Below are positions 27,721 to 38,413 of a stretch of 64,000 nt of DNA, in pieces. Below the pieces are notes generated by a model. The model was not told the origin of the DNA and ran no database searches. It saw only the letters and a program-made list of their open reading frames with translations. Position 1 is the first letter of the stretch. Each line of letters starts with the position of its first letter. A program made the position numbers and the translations under genes. Where the stretch lies: contig NZ_BMUT01000002.1 of NCBI RefSeq assembly GCF_014650335.1, positions 462,140 through 526,139 of the forward strand, read 5' to 3'. The stretch is from Streptomyces hiroshimensis. Its GTDB lineage: Bacteria; Actinomycetota; Actinomycetes; Streptomycetales; Streptomycetaceae.

Positions 27721-28863
27721 ATGACGAATGACGCCGCCACGCCGCTCCAGATCGGCCCGCACACCGTGTGGCCGCCGGTGGTCCTCGCCCCCATGGCGGG
27801 CATCACCAACGCGCCCTTCCGCACGCTGTGCCGCGAGTTCTCCGGCGGCAAGGGGCTGTTCGTCAGCGAGATGATCACCACCCGCGCCCTGGTCGAGCGC
27901 GACGCCAAGACCATGCGGCTGATCCACTTCGACGGCACCGAGAAGCCCCGCTCGATCCAGCTCTACGGCGTCGACCCGGTCACCGTCGGCAAGGCCGTCC
28001 GCATGATCGTGGACGAGGACCTGGCCGACCACATCGACCTCAACTTCGGCTGCCCGGTCCCCAAGGTCACCCGCAAGGGCGGCGGCTCGGCCCTGCCGTA
28101 CAAGCGCAACCTGCTGCGCTCGATCCTGCGCGAGGCCGTCGGCAACGCCGGCAGCCTCCCGGTGACGATGAAGATGCGCAAGGGCATCGACGACGACCAC
28201 ATCACCTTCCTCGACGCCGGCCGGATCGCCGTCGAGGAGGGCGTCACCGCCATCGCCCTGCACGGCCGCACGGCCGCCCAGCACTACGGCGGCACCGCCG
28301 ACTGGGAGGCCATAGCCCGCCTCAAGGAGGCCGTGCCGGAGATCCCCGTGCTCGGCAACGGCGACATCTGGTCGGCGGACGACGCCGTGCGGATGATGCG
28401 CGAGACCGGCTGCGACGGCGTCGTGGTCGGCCGCGGCTGCCTCGGGCGCCCGTGGCTCTTCGGCGACCTGGTCACGGCCTTCGAGGGCGGCGGCACCCCC
28501 GCCGCGCCCACGATGCGCGAGGTGGCCGCCGTGATGGTGCGCCATGCGACGCTCCTCGGCGAGTGGCTGGAGAGCGAGGAGCGCGGCGTCATCGACTTCC
28601 GCAAGCACGTGGCCTGGTACACCAAGGGTTTCTCCGTCGGCTCGGACATGCGCAAGAAGCTGGCGGTCACCTCGTCCCTGGACGAGCTGAACGCTCATCT
28701 GAGCGAGCTGGATCTGGACCAGTCCTGGCCGGCCGGTGCCGACGGCCCCCGTGGCCGTACGTCGGGCCGCAACCGCGTGGTGCTCCCGGACGGCTGGCTG
28801 GACGACCCGTACGACTGCGCGGCCGTCGGTGCGGACGCCGAACTCGACACATCCGGCGGCTGA
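27721..28863 (+). CDS. dusB: tRNA-dihydrouridine synthase (DusB-like)
   Basis: An FMN- and NADPH-dependent enzyme that reduces specific uridines in the tRNA D-loop. The 380-residue protein has the barrel signature VVLAPMAGITNAPFRTLCRE, catalytic LNFGCPVPKVTRKGGGSAL (active Cys in the first part), VTMKMRKGIDD, ALHGRTAAQHYGGTADW and the phosphate-binding VLGNGDIWSADDA / VVGRGCLGRPWLF. The C-terminal helical domain binds tRNA. Start ATG 27721 lacks a strong ribosome site. It is followed by a strong terminator. Confidence 0.94.
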   Translation: MTNDAATPLQIGPHTVWPPVVLAPMAGITNAPFRTLCREFSGGKGLFVSEMITTRALVERDAKTMRLIHFDGTEKPRSIQLYGVDPVTVGKAVRMIVDEDLADHIDLNFGCPVPKVTRKGGGSALPYKRNLLRSILREAVGNAGSLPVTMKMRKGIDDDHITFLDAGRIAVEEGVTAIALHGRTAAQHYGGTADWEAIARLKEAVPEIPVLGNGDIWSADDAVRMMRETGCDGVVVGRGCLGRPWLFGDLVTAFEGGGTPAAPTMREVAAVMVRHATLLGEWLESEERGVIDFRKHVAWYTKGFSVGSDMRKKLAVTSSLDELNAHLSELDLDQSWPAGADGPRGRTSGRNRVVLPDGWLDDPYDCAAVGADAELDTSGG

Positions 28864-28945
28864 TGCGTCGTCCGGCGGCGTGATTCTCGCCACCCCTGAT
28901 CAGGTGCTCGCTCAGATGAGCGGTATACACAGGGGTGCATCTCTT

Positions 28946-28972
28946 GAGGGGTGGCACTGCGTGCCACCCCTC
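28946..28972 (+). terminator. Terminator downstream of dusB
   Basis: GAGGGGTGGCAC and its perfect complement form a 12-bp stem with a TGC loop, followed by TCTTGCGTT. The rest of the 390-base gap up to ppdK (28973-29208) shows no reading frame I would defend. It must carry the ppdK promoter. Confidence 0.88.
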
Positions 28973-29208
28973 TTGCGTTCATGACTTGATGTCGCATCCT
29001 CCATTTGGTCGACGCTCCGTGTTGCTTAGACTTCAGCCGGTCATCCTGTCTTCAGAAGTCGAACAATCGGCTTTCGGACCCTTTACCGGGGCGTGACTTT
29101 CGATCTGCTGGCTGACAGGCGGTTACGCCCATATGGCCGGGGGGTGGACCTCCTCATAAGCCTTCGATCTGGGTACGCTCCCCGCCGTCAGCACGTTTGA
29201 GCACGCCT

Positions 29209-29240
29209 TCCCCCAACTGTGTACGGGGGGACCCCAGTGA
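29209..29240 (-). repeat. Short repeat next to the ppdK ribosome site
   Basis: Read on the minus strand, this is CTGGGGTCCCCCC, a short spacer, then TTGGGGGAAG. It matches the pattern of the element inside dgt at 46554-46590 (TGGGGGTACCTCCC...CTCTGGGGGAG). Its end abuts GAGGAG, the ribosome site of ppdK, so it may affect initiation. Confidence 0.5.
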
Positions 29241-29253
29241 GGAGTCGAGTCCC

Positions 29254-31968
<2,715 letters not shown>

Positions 31969-31976
31969 TGCGGCGG

Positions 31977-32455
31977 CCGCGGCGACCTGGCACGAACCGG
32001 GTCGCCGCGGCGGAGCCGTCGCCGAGGCAACCCGACCCTCAGCCCCGGCGACGGCTCCGGATCCTGAAGGGGCGGCACCCGTGCGGGGGGCCGCCCCTTC
32101 GTCCGTGCGCGGCGGTTGCGTACGGTAGACGGGCGGGCGCCCTGTGCGATGCCGGGACGACCGTTCGGTACGTACCAAGCCCCCTCGGCCGAAGGGCCGA
32201 TGGCGGAAAATCGCCCCTCGCGTGGGGCCTGTGGGGCGTGCGGTGGGGCGCCGGTGTCTCCGGCACATGACGCCGGGGTTACCGGTAGGTGATCGACCTG
32301 TGGTGATCCTGCGCCCGAGATGTGCCCGGCCTGTGGCTGACCTGTGGTCATGCCGGTGCCGGACAGGGCGAAGGGGCGGCGCCCGTGCGGGAGCGCCGCC
32401 CCTCTTTACTCCCCCACCGGGAGTTGTTGCCGCCCGCATCGGCTCGGGCGGCAAC
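31977..32455 (+). other. Gene-free region with five consecutive strong hairpins
   Basis: After ppdK there are perfect stems at 31977-31987/32000-32010 (11 bp), 32012-32024/32046-32058 (13 bp), 32067-32076/32090-32099 (10 bp), 32372-32382/32393-32403 (11 bp, followed by CTTTACT) and 32426-32436/32445-32455 (11 bp). The third and fourth share the word AGGGGCGGC-CCGTGCGG. Between 32150 and 32360 the word CTGTGG recurs. I see no gene. Stems one to three and four are probably terminators and the rest is unexplained. Confidence 0.7.
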
Positions 32456-32659
32456 TCGCATACTCAGCGGCCGCTTTTTCGCTCGCCACCCCCCACGGGA
32501 ACGAGCGGGGGCGGCCCCGAGTGCGTGAATAGCATTTCGCTTCCCCCACGTTCCCCGCGAGTCCTTTCAACTGTGGCCAAAAGGGCGTGGTAACAGCTCG
32601 TATCGGTGTGCATACTCAGTGAGCGGGGGGTGGTTGCGGATGTCTCATGTGGGGGTTTG

Positions 32660-33712
32660 GTGCTGCGCGTCCATTTCACTGGACTCGATCTGGCCCGGTT
32701 GCGCCTGGCCGGAGACCCGGACGCACTCTGGGAAACCGTATTGAGCCTCCACCGGCTCCGGGACAAACAAGGCGAGTCGATCTTCGGGGATTGGCGCTCG
32801 GAAACCCGGACCAGGTTGAATGGTGAAACTCGGCTTCTCGCCCCGCTGGTGCCTTCCCGCGGGTATTTTCCGGACTTCCTCACACCCCCCGAAGGGGTAC
32901 TCGGACTCGACTCCGGCATGCAGGCCCTGCGCGAGACGCCGGGGGAGCGGGTGCACCGCGAGCTCGGGCGCCTCTCCACGGCCCGCACGCTCCCCGCTTG
33001 GATACGATCCATGGCCGAGGGGGACGACCGTGCCTTCGCCAAGCTCACCGGGGCGCTCCAGGCGTACCACGAAGCCGCGATAGCCCCCTACTGGCAGCAC
33101 ATCCAGGCCCAGATCGAGGCCGACCGCGCCGTGCGCGGCCGGGCCCTGCTGGACGGCGGCGCCGACGCCCTGCTCTCCTCGCTGCCGCCGATGATGCGCT
33201 GGCGCGCCCCGGTCCTGGAGGCCGACTACCCCGTCGACCGCGACGTCCACTTGAACGGCCGCGGCCTGCTGCTCGTTCCCTCCTTCTTCTGCCGGCGCAC
33301 GCCCGTCACCTACCGGGACCCCGACCTCACCCCCGTCCTCGTCTATCCCGCCCGGCACATGTCGGAGTCCGCGCCCGCCGTGCAGACCGCGCCGCGCTCG
33401 CTCGGCAAGCTCGTCGGGCACACCCGCTCGGCGGTGCTCGGCTCCATCGGCGGCGGCTGCACCACGAGTGAACTCGCCCGCCGCGTCGGGGTCTCGGCGG
33501 CCTCCGCCAGCCAGCACGCGGGCGTGCTCCGCGAGGCCGGCCTCGTCCTGACCCTGCGCAACGGCAGCGCCGTGATGCACACCCTGACACCCCTGGGCGC
33601 GGCCCTCCTGCGCGGCGGCCACAGGACGACGCAGCTCGCACCGAGGCCGCCTCAGCCGTCGATCCCCGAGCGTTCCACCCCGGCAACGATGCTGCAATCT
33701 CCCGGGGGGTAA
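32660..33712 (+). CDS. Winged-helix (ArsR-like) regulator with chimeric tail
   Basis: A 350-residue protein. The N-terminal part of about 240 residues is an uncharacterised actinobacterial domain beginning VLRVHFTGLDLARLRLAG. The C-terminal part is an ArsR-like winged helix (LVGHTRSAVLGSIGGGCTTSELARRVGVSAASASQHAGVLREAGLV). Such proteins are taken to be transcription factors. Start GTG 32660 after GGGGG. The last about 23 residues (PPQPSIPERSTPATM then LQSPGG) are not native: they come from antisense of a duplicated permease tail (33646-33691) and a repeat element, so the original stop has been lost. Confidence 0.8.
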   Translation: MLRVHFTGLDLARLRLAGDPDALWETVLSLHRLRDKQGESIFGDWRSETRTRLNGETRLLAPLVPSRGYFPDFLTPPEGVLGLDSGMQALRETPGERVHRELGRLSTARTLPAWIRSMAEGDDRAFAKLTGALQAYHEAAIAPYWQHIQAQIEADRAVRGRALLDGGADALLSSLPPMMRWRAPVLEADYPVDRDVHLNGRGLLLVPSFFCRRTPVTYRDPDLTPVLVYPARHMSESAPAVQTAPRSLGKLVGHTRSAVLGSIGGGCTTSELARRVGVSAASASQHAGVLREAGLVLTLRNGSAVMHTLTPLGAALLRGGHRTTQLAPRPPQPSIPERSTPATMLQSPGG

Positions 33713-33745
33713 CCCCCGGACCCCCAGTCGGGGGTCGGGGTGCTC
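33692..33745. repeat. CCCGGGGGG double-hairpin element, copy A
   Basis: Starts CTGCAATCTCCC, then GGGGGGTAACCCCCGG, ACCCCCAGTCGGGGGT and CGGGGTGCTC. Two hairpins: CCGGGGG/CCCCCGG and ACCCCC/GGGGGT. It sits between a 46-base and a 230-base copy of the 3' end of the downstream sugar permease gene. Confidence 0.85.
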
Positions 33746-33975
33746 GCCGCCTCAGCCGTCGATCCCCGAGCGTTCGACCCCTGCGACGATGTAGCGCTGC
33801 AGCACCAAGAAGACCACCAGTAGCGGTAGCACCGACACGGCCGCTGCCACGAACAGTTCGTGCAGTTTCACCGACTGGGCGGTGGTGAACGTCGACAGGG
33901 CCACCTGGACCGTCCACGCGTCGCGGTCCTGGCCGATGACCAAGGGCCACAGGAACGAGTTCCAGGCCCCGATGC
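33746..33975 (-). pseudogene. Duplicated 3' end of sugar permease gene
   Basis: About 230 bases nearly identical to 34028-34256, encoding the last about 73 residues of the permease (LVIGQDRDAWTVQVALSTF onward to SGIDG and stop). There is no start or N-terminal portion. It is bounded on both sides by the CCCGGGGGG element, breaking at GATG where the real gene continues with AAGACG. A third, 46-base piece of the same end lies at 33646-33691. Confidence 0.9.
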
Positions 33976-34027
33976 TGCATCTCCCGGGGGGTAACCCCCG
34001 GACCCCCAGCCGGGGGTCGGGGTGCTC
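33976..34027. repeat. CCCGGGGGG double-hairpin element, copy B
   Basis: Nearly identical to copy A (CTGCATCTCCC, GGGGGGTAACCCCCGG, ACCCCCAGCCGGGGGT, CGGGGTGCTC), differing by one deletion and one substitution. It joins the truncated permease copy to the intact permease gene. Confidence 0.85.
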
Positions 34028-34033
34028 GCCGCC

Positions 34034-34915
34034 TCAGCCGTCGATCCCGGAGCGTTCCACCCCCGCCACGATGTAGCGCTGCAGCACGAGGAACACCACC
34101 AGCAGCGGTAGCACCGACACGGCCGCTGCCACGAACAGTTCGTGCAGCTTTACCGACTGGGCGGTGGTGAACGTCGACAGGGCCACCTGGACCGTCCACG
34201 CGTCGCGGTCCTGGCCGATGACCAAGGGCCACAGGAACGAGTTCCAGGCCCCGATGAAGACGATCGTGCCGACTGCCGCGAACACCGGGCGGGAGTTGGG
34301 CACGACGACGAGCCAGTACGTGCGCCAGGGGCCCAGTCCGTCCACCTGCGCCGCGTCCTCCAGCTCCCGCGGGAAGCCGAGGAAGTACTGGCGGAAGACG
34401 AAGCACGCGAAGGCGCTGAAGAGCGTCGGCACGATCAGACCGCGCAGGCTGGAGACCCAGCCCAGCGACGACACCAGCACGAACGACGGCACGAAGGTGA
34501 CCGCCGCCGGCACCAGCAGCGTGCCCAGGACCGCGTAGAGGACGGCGTCGGCGTGCCGGTAGGGGATGCGGGCCAGGCCGTAGCCGGCGAGCGAGGCGAG
34601 GAGCAGCGTGCCGAGCGTGGTGGCCACCGCGATCAGCGAGGAGTTCAGCAGCGCGTGCGCCATCGGCACGTCGGGGTCGGTGAACAGCTCCCGTACGTTC
34701 GACCAGTGCACCTCGGACGGGAAGAACGTCCACTCCGGCGAGGTGATGTCCTCCTCGGCCGCGAGCCCGTTGCGCACCAGCAGGTAGAAGGGGACGAGGA
34801 ACAGCACGGCCAGCGCGATCAGCAGGACCAGCCGCAGCGCCCGCCCGGCCCGTACGAGGGCGTCGTCCGTCCGCCTCGCGCCTCCCCCGGTACCTCCCGT
34901 CATGCCCCCCGTCAC
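34034..34915 (-). CDS. Sugar ABC transporter permease (MalG type)
   Basis: The second membrane subunit of a CUT1-type carbohydrate importer, about 293 residues with six helices. The EAA loop, which docks the ATPase, is PRELEDAAQVDGLGPWRTYWLVVVPNSRP. Start GTG 34915 overlaps the stop of the first permease (GTGA); ATG 34903 is the alternative. No ATPase gene is in the operon. In Streptomyces a shared ATPase (MsiK) encoded elsewhere commonly serves such systems; that it does so here is inference. The 3' end has been duplicated twice downstream. Confidence 0.92.
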   Translation of the reverse strand: MTGGMTGGTGGGARRTDDALVRAGRALRLVLLIALAVLFLVPFYLLVRNGLAAEEDITSPEWTFFPSEVHWSNVRELFTDPDVPMAHALLNSSLIAVATTLGTLLLASLAGYGLARIPYRHADAVLYAVLGTLLVPAAVTFVPSFVLVSSLGWVSSLRGLIVPTLFSAFACFVFRQYFLGFPRELEDAAQVDGLGPWRTYWLVVVPNSRPVFAAVGTIVFIGAWNSFLWPLVIGQDRDAWTVQVALSTFTTAQSVKLHELFVAAAVSVLPLLVVFLVLQRYIVAGVERSGIDG

Positions 34916-35832
34916 GCTTCCCGCCTGCCCAGGCCGAACCAGCGCACCTGCACCACCGACACCACCGCGATCACCAGCGCCAGCACGACCGCGCCCGCAC
35001 TGCCCAGCCCCAGGTTCTGCCCCTGCCCGAGCGCCGTGTAGTAGAGGTAGACCAGCGGCGGCCGGGCGTACGGCGGATAGCCGCGCGCGTCCGACAGGAG
35101 GTTGTAGAACTCGTCGAACGCCTGGAAGGCGTTGATGACCAGCAGCAGCACCACCGCGACCGACGTGGCCCGCAGCGCCGGGAAGGTGATGTGCCGGAAG
35201 GTCTGCCACCCCGGCCGCGCCCCGTCGACGGCCGCCGCCTCGTACAGCTGCGGCGGGATGCGCTGCAGTCCGGCGAGGAAGAGCACCATGTAGAAGCCCG
35301 CCTGGAGCCACAGCCGGACGGTCACCACGACCAGCCAGTACCAGGGCGGGTCGGTGGCCGACAGCCAGGCCACCGGCTCGGCGCCGAACCAGCCCAGCAC
35401 GGTGTTGGCCAGCCCGAACCGCACGCCGTTGAAGACCGACAGCTTCCACACCAGCGCCGCCACCACATAGCTGCAGGCCGTCGGCAGGAAGAACACCGAC
35501 CGGAAGAAGGCCTGCGCGGCCCGCAGCCGCCCCACCGCCAGCGCGAGCCCCAGCGACAGCACGTACGTGGCCGGCACGATGAAGGCCGTGAACAGCACGA
35601 ACGTGCCGAGCGCGGAGCGGAAGGCCGGATCGCCGAGCACCTCCCGGTAGTTGTCCAGGCCCGTGAAGTCGGTGGGGGAGACGGTGTTGTGCGCGTCGAA
35701 GAAGCCGAGCCAGACGCTCCAGGCCAGCGGCACGTACGTGAAGAGGGCGAGGCCGAGCACGAAGGGGCCGGTGAACACCCAGAACCACAGGGCCTGCCGC
35801 CGCCTGCGCGCCGCACCGTACGCCGCCGCCAC
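34912..35832 (-). CDS. Sugar ABC transporter permease (MalF type)
   Basis: First membrane subunit, 306 residues, six helices, starting with basic AAYGAARRRRQALWFWVFTGPFVLGLALFTYVPL. The EAA docking loop is PPQLYEAAAVDGARPGWQTFRHITFPALR. GTG 35832 lies against the stop of the binding-protein gene and its stop overlaps the next permease, so the three genes form one tightly packed operon. The substrate is a sugar or oligosaccharide of unknown identity. Confidence 0.92.
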   Translation of the reverse strand: MAAAYGAARRRRQALWFWVFTGPFVLGLALFTYVPLAWSVWLGFFDAHNTVSPTDFTGLDNYREVLGDPAFRSALGTFVLFTAFIVPATYVLSLGLALAVGRLRAAQAFFRSVFFLPTACSYVVAALVWKLSVFNGVRFGLANTVLGWFGAEPVAWLSATDPPWYWLVVVTVRLWLQAGFYMVLFLAGLQRIPPQLYEAAAVDGARPGWQTFRHITFPALRATSVAVVLLLVINAFQAFDEFYNLLSDARGYPPYARPPLVYLYYTALGQGQNLGLGSAGAVVLALVIAVVSVVQVRWFGLGRREA

Positions 35833-35833
35833 G

Positions 35834-37081
35834 TCAGGACTTCTTCCCGGCGCGCCGCAGCTCCTCCGCGGTCCGGCGGACGGCCGCCTTCACCTCGCGC
35901 TCCGGATCGGCCCCTTCCTTGATGATCCGGCTGAGCGCGTCCTGGTAGGCGGTCTGCGCGGCGACCGTCCACAGCAGCGGCTGGGCGTAGCCGTAATCGT
36001 TGGTGAACCCTACGATCTCGGCCGCCGCGCCCTCCTTGAGCTTCGCCGCCTTCGCGGCCAGCGAGGTGCGGGCGGGGATGTGGAAGCCGTAGGAGAGCGC
36101 GAAGTCCTCCTGGTGGTCGGTGCGCTCGACCCACAGCCACTTCACATAGGCCTTCGCCTCCTCCCGCCGCCCGCTGCGGGCGCTGACCGCCGCGGCGTAC
36201 GCGCCGACGGGCACGGCCGGCTTGCCCGCGGGCCCGTCGGAGGGGAAGGGCAGCACCCCGAAGTCGTCGCCGAGCGCCTTCTTCACCTGCGGCAGCGCCC
36301 ACAGCCCGGACCACTGCATGGCGGTGAGGCCCTGGATGAGTGCCGCCGGGTCGGACCAGTCGGCGGGCGCGCCCAGCAGCAGGGACTTCCCGGCGTAGAG
36401 CCGGTGCAGCTTGCCGAGGGTGCGGGCGGCGGTCGGGTCGTCGAAGCCCGGCTTGCCGTCGTCGGTGACGAGCGAGAGGCCCGCCGCGTACAGGGGCGTG
36501 CCGCCGAGGACGCCCGCGCCGCCGTCGTTGCCGAGGAAGAGGCCCTTGACCGGGCCGGCGGTGAGCCTGCCCGCGGCGTCGACCAGCTCGTCCAGGGTCC
36601 GCGGCGGGCGCACCCCGGCCTTCTCCAGCAGGCTCCGGCGGTAGTAGAGCAGCTGTGTGTCGATCGCCTGCGGGATGCCCCACACACGCCCGTCCCAGGT
36701 CTTGGGGGCGAGGACGGCCCGGTTGAAGTCGCCCTTGACGCCCTCCAGCAGGCCGGTGAGGTCGACGACCTGCCCGCCGCGGATCTGGTCCAGGGTCGGG
36801 CCGTTGACCTCGAAGACGTCCGGCCCGGAGTCCGTCAGCAGGGCGGCGGCGGTCTGCTGGTCGTAGTTGCCGGGCCGCCACTCGACCCGCACGCCGGCCT
36901 TGTCGTACGCGGCGGCGTACCGGCCCACGGCCTGCCGGGTGCCCGCCTCCCCGTACTGGTGGTACCAGTGGGACAGCCGGGGCCGCCCCGAACCCTCCCC
37001 GCCGCGCCCCGTGTTGGACCCGCACCCGGTCAGTGCGATGCCCGCACCCCCGGCCAAGAGCAGTCTGCGGCTGATCGGCAT
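35834..37081 (-). CDS. Sugar-binding lipoprotein of ABC importer
   Basis: A 415-residue extracellular solute-binding protein (family 1). Its signal peptide MPISRRLLLAGGAGIALTGC combines a twin-arginine-like SRRLLL with a lipobox LTGC, so Tat export and lipidation are likely. The mature part shows GPDVFEVNGPTLDQIRGG, WGIPQAIDTQLLYYRRSLLEKAGV and AQTAYQDALSRIIKEGADPE, typical of CUT1 receptors. ATG 37081 follows AAGGGGAGAA. First gene of the operon with the two permeases; regulation is probably from the palindrome-containing region upstream. Confidence 0.92.
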   Translation of the reverse strand: MPISRRLLLAGGAGIALTGCGSNTGRGGEGSGRPRLSHWYHQYGEAGTRQAVGRYAAAYDKAGVRVEWRPGNYDQQTAAALLTDSGPDVFEVNGPTLDQIRGGQVVDLTGLLEGVKGDFNRAVLAPKTWDGRVWGIPQAIDTQLLYYRRSLLEKAGVRPPRTLDELVDAAGRLTAGPVKGLFLGNDGGAGVLGGTPLYAAGLSLVTDDGKPGFDDPTAARTLGKLHRLYAGKSLLLGAPADWSDPAALIQGLTAMQWSGLWALPQVKKALGDDFGVLPFPSDGPAGKPAVPVGAYAAAVSARSGRREEAKAYVKWLWVERTDHQEDFALSYGFHIPARTSLAAKAAKLKEGAAAEIVGFTNDYGYAQPLLWTVAAQTAYQDALSRIIKEGADPEREVKAAVRRTAEELRRAGKKS

Positions 37082-37127
37082 GTTCGGTTCTCCCCTTGCT
37101 CGCGTCGATGCGCCTGTGCCGTGGGGC

Positions 37128-37151
37128 GCGGCGTATGCGATCGCACGCCGC
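37128..37151. promoter_or_regulatory. Palindromic site upstream of sugar operon
   Basis: GCGGCG and CGCCGC flank TA-TGCGATCGCA, itself a perfect 10-bp palindrome, 47 bases before the binding-protein start. It resembles operators of LacI/GntR-type sugar regulators, though no such regulator is encoded next to it. The intervening insertion remnant may have displaced one. Confidence 0.4.
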
Positions 37152-37228
37152 AGGGGCTGACGACGGAGGGTGCCTGTAAGAACGTCGTTCTCCGTACCCA
37201 CAGGACCAGCTTCAGTACCATCGTGCCG

Positions 37229-37702
37229 ATGCAACTCCGTTACAACTACCGGGTGTATCCGGACGGCGGTCAGTGCCGTGCACTGGCGCGGGCGTTCGGG
37301 TGTGCCCGGGTGGTGTGGAACGACTGCCTACGGGCCCGCAAGGAAGCGCATGAGGCCGGGCTGTCCTACGTGACGTCCGGTGAACTGTCGAGGCGATGCA
37401 TCACCCAGGCCAAGCGCACCGAGGAGCGCGCATGGCTCGCCGAGGTGTCAGCGGTGGTGCTCCAGCAGTCCCTGCGAGATCTGGACACGGCCTACAAGAA
37501 CTTCTTCGATTCGATGAGGGGCAAACGCAAGGGGCCGAAGGCGGCCCTGCCCCGGTTCAAGTCGAAGAAGGACGGAAGGCAGTCCGTCCGCCTGAACACC
37601 AACGCCTTCTCTCTCCAACCGGACGGCTCGGTGTACGTGGCCAAGGTCGGTGACATCAAGGTCAGGTGGTCCCGGCCCGTTCCTGCTGCGCCGCCTGTTT
37701 AG
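37229..37702 (+). pseudogene. tnpB N-terminal fragment (IS605/IS1341 family)
   Basis: 157 codons with a clear TnpB start: LRYNYRVYPDGGQCRALARAFGCARVVWND, then AWLAEVSAVVLQQSLRDLDTAYKNFFDSMRGKRKGPKAALPRFKSKKDGRQSVR and IKVRWSRPVPA. Intact TnpB proteins are about 370-400 residues. Here the RuvC domain and zinc finger are gone: after about residue 153 the sequence becomes unrelated and stops at TAG. TnpB is the RNA-guided nuclease of these elements, so this fragment cannot cut DNA. No tnpA is present. The left end should lie somewhere between 37155 and 37228. Confidence 0.88.
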
Positions 37703-38220
37703 CTGCGCGGACCAAGCCGCACCGCGATGTCGCGGCAGAGGGCAATGAACTCCTCACGAGACATGCCTGACTTGGCTCGATTCACGTCTGGGTGAACCCA
37801 CTCAATGTTGTCTGCGGTCAGCGCCTCACGTCCCCCCTTCGACCGAGGGTGTACGTGGTCGATCTCAGCAGTCCCGTAAGTAAGCTTCCGTCCGGTATAG
37901 GGGCAAAGTCCCTCTTGGCGTTCAAATGCCGCGATCAGGGCTTTCGCTCCCGCCACTGTTTCGGCCCCCAGGGCCTTTCGTGCTCGGCGCGCAAGGTAGT
38001 GGATCAAGCAGCGATCTGTGGAGAACTCGCAGATGGGGCGGGTGCATTTGTGGCATCGATCCAGAAGTGTCTGCCTGTTCCGCCACTTGCGGTGGTAGGT
38101 ACTCCTTTTGGCTGGGTTGGCCTTGCGCCACTCTCGGTTGTAGGCATTCCGGCACTCGCGGCAGTATCGATCACTGTCCTTGGGCGTCGGCCTTCCACAG
38201 TCCTTCCCGCACAGTCGCAT
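37699..38220 (-). CDS. HNH endonuclease inside tnpB remnant
   Basis: A 173-residue protein on the strand opposite to tnpB. The N-terminus has a cysteine knuckle pattern CGKDCGRPTPKDSDRYCREC, then a basic tract, CHKCTRPICEF, and the HNH core CPYTGRKLTYGTAEIDHVHPRSKGG with N in NIEWVHPDVNRAKSGMSREEF. Proteins of this build include phage and homing-type nucleases. It occupies the place where the second half of tnpB should be and ends four bases into the tnpB remnant. Base composition is visibly lower in GC than its neighbours (about 60 percent by eye), a sign of transfer. ATG 38220. Confidence 0.85.
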   Translation of the reverse strand: MRLCGKDCGRPTPKDSDRYCRECRNAYNREWRKANPAKRSTYHRKWRNRQTLLDRCHKCTRPICEFSTDRCLIHYLARRARKALGAETVAGAKALIAAFERQEGLCPYTGRKLTYGTAEIDHVHPRSKGGREALTADNIEWVHPDVNRAKSGMSREEFIALCRDIAVRLGPRS

Positions 38221-38254
38221 GACGTTTATCGTGACACACGAGGCCGATCTTTAG

Positions 38255-38403
38255 GGGGAAAGCGCGGACAGGCTAAACGCCTGGCAGAGCGCAGGTAAGA
38301 CCGGGGTGAGAGTCCCGGCACAGCGTGGTGAAGCAGGAAGCCATCGAGACGGCCGTAAGGCCGTGGCAGGAGTCCCCGGTCGTTAGGCCGGGGAGCACGT
38401 CAA
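38255..38403 (+). ncRNA. Omega-RNA-like right end of the IS605/IS1341 element
   Basis: This stretch has the features of the structured 3' end that gives the TnpB guide RNA: GTGAAGCAGGAAGCC, stem ACGGCC-GTAA-GGCCGT, then GGCAGGAGTCCCCGG, a TCGTTAGG loop and CCGGGG, ending AGCACGTCAA. In active elements the bases directly after this end act as guide. Here those would be GACAGGGTGATTAGCG, which is the 3' end of the neighbouring permease gene. Boundaries are approximate. The partner protein is broken, so any function would need a TnpB encoded elsewhere. Confidence 0.65.
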
Positions 38404-38413
38404 GACAGGGTGA

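Noticed and set aside
31977..32455. Riboswitch in the hairpin-rich gap
   Set aside because: I could not match any known riboswitch core, and the hairpins follow ppdK rather than closely preceding a gene.
37792..38298. Plus-strand frame opposite the HNH gene as the missing tnpB half
   Set aside because: No RuvC or zinc-finger motifs appear in any plus-strand frame; the minus-strand HNH motifs are unmistakable.
38221..38403. Group I or group II intron beside the HNH gene
   Set aside because: No catalytic core or domain V-like hairpin that I can recognise, the HNH gene points the other way, and the sequence fits the right end of an IS1341-type element better.
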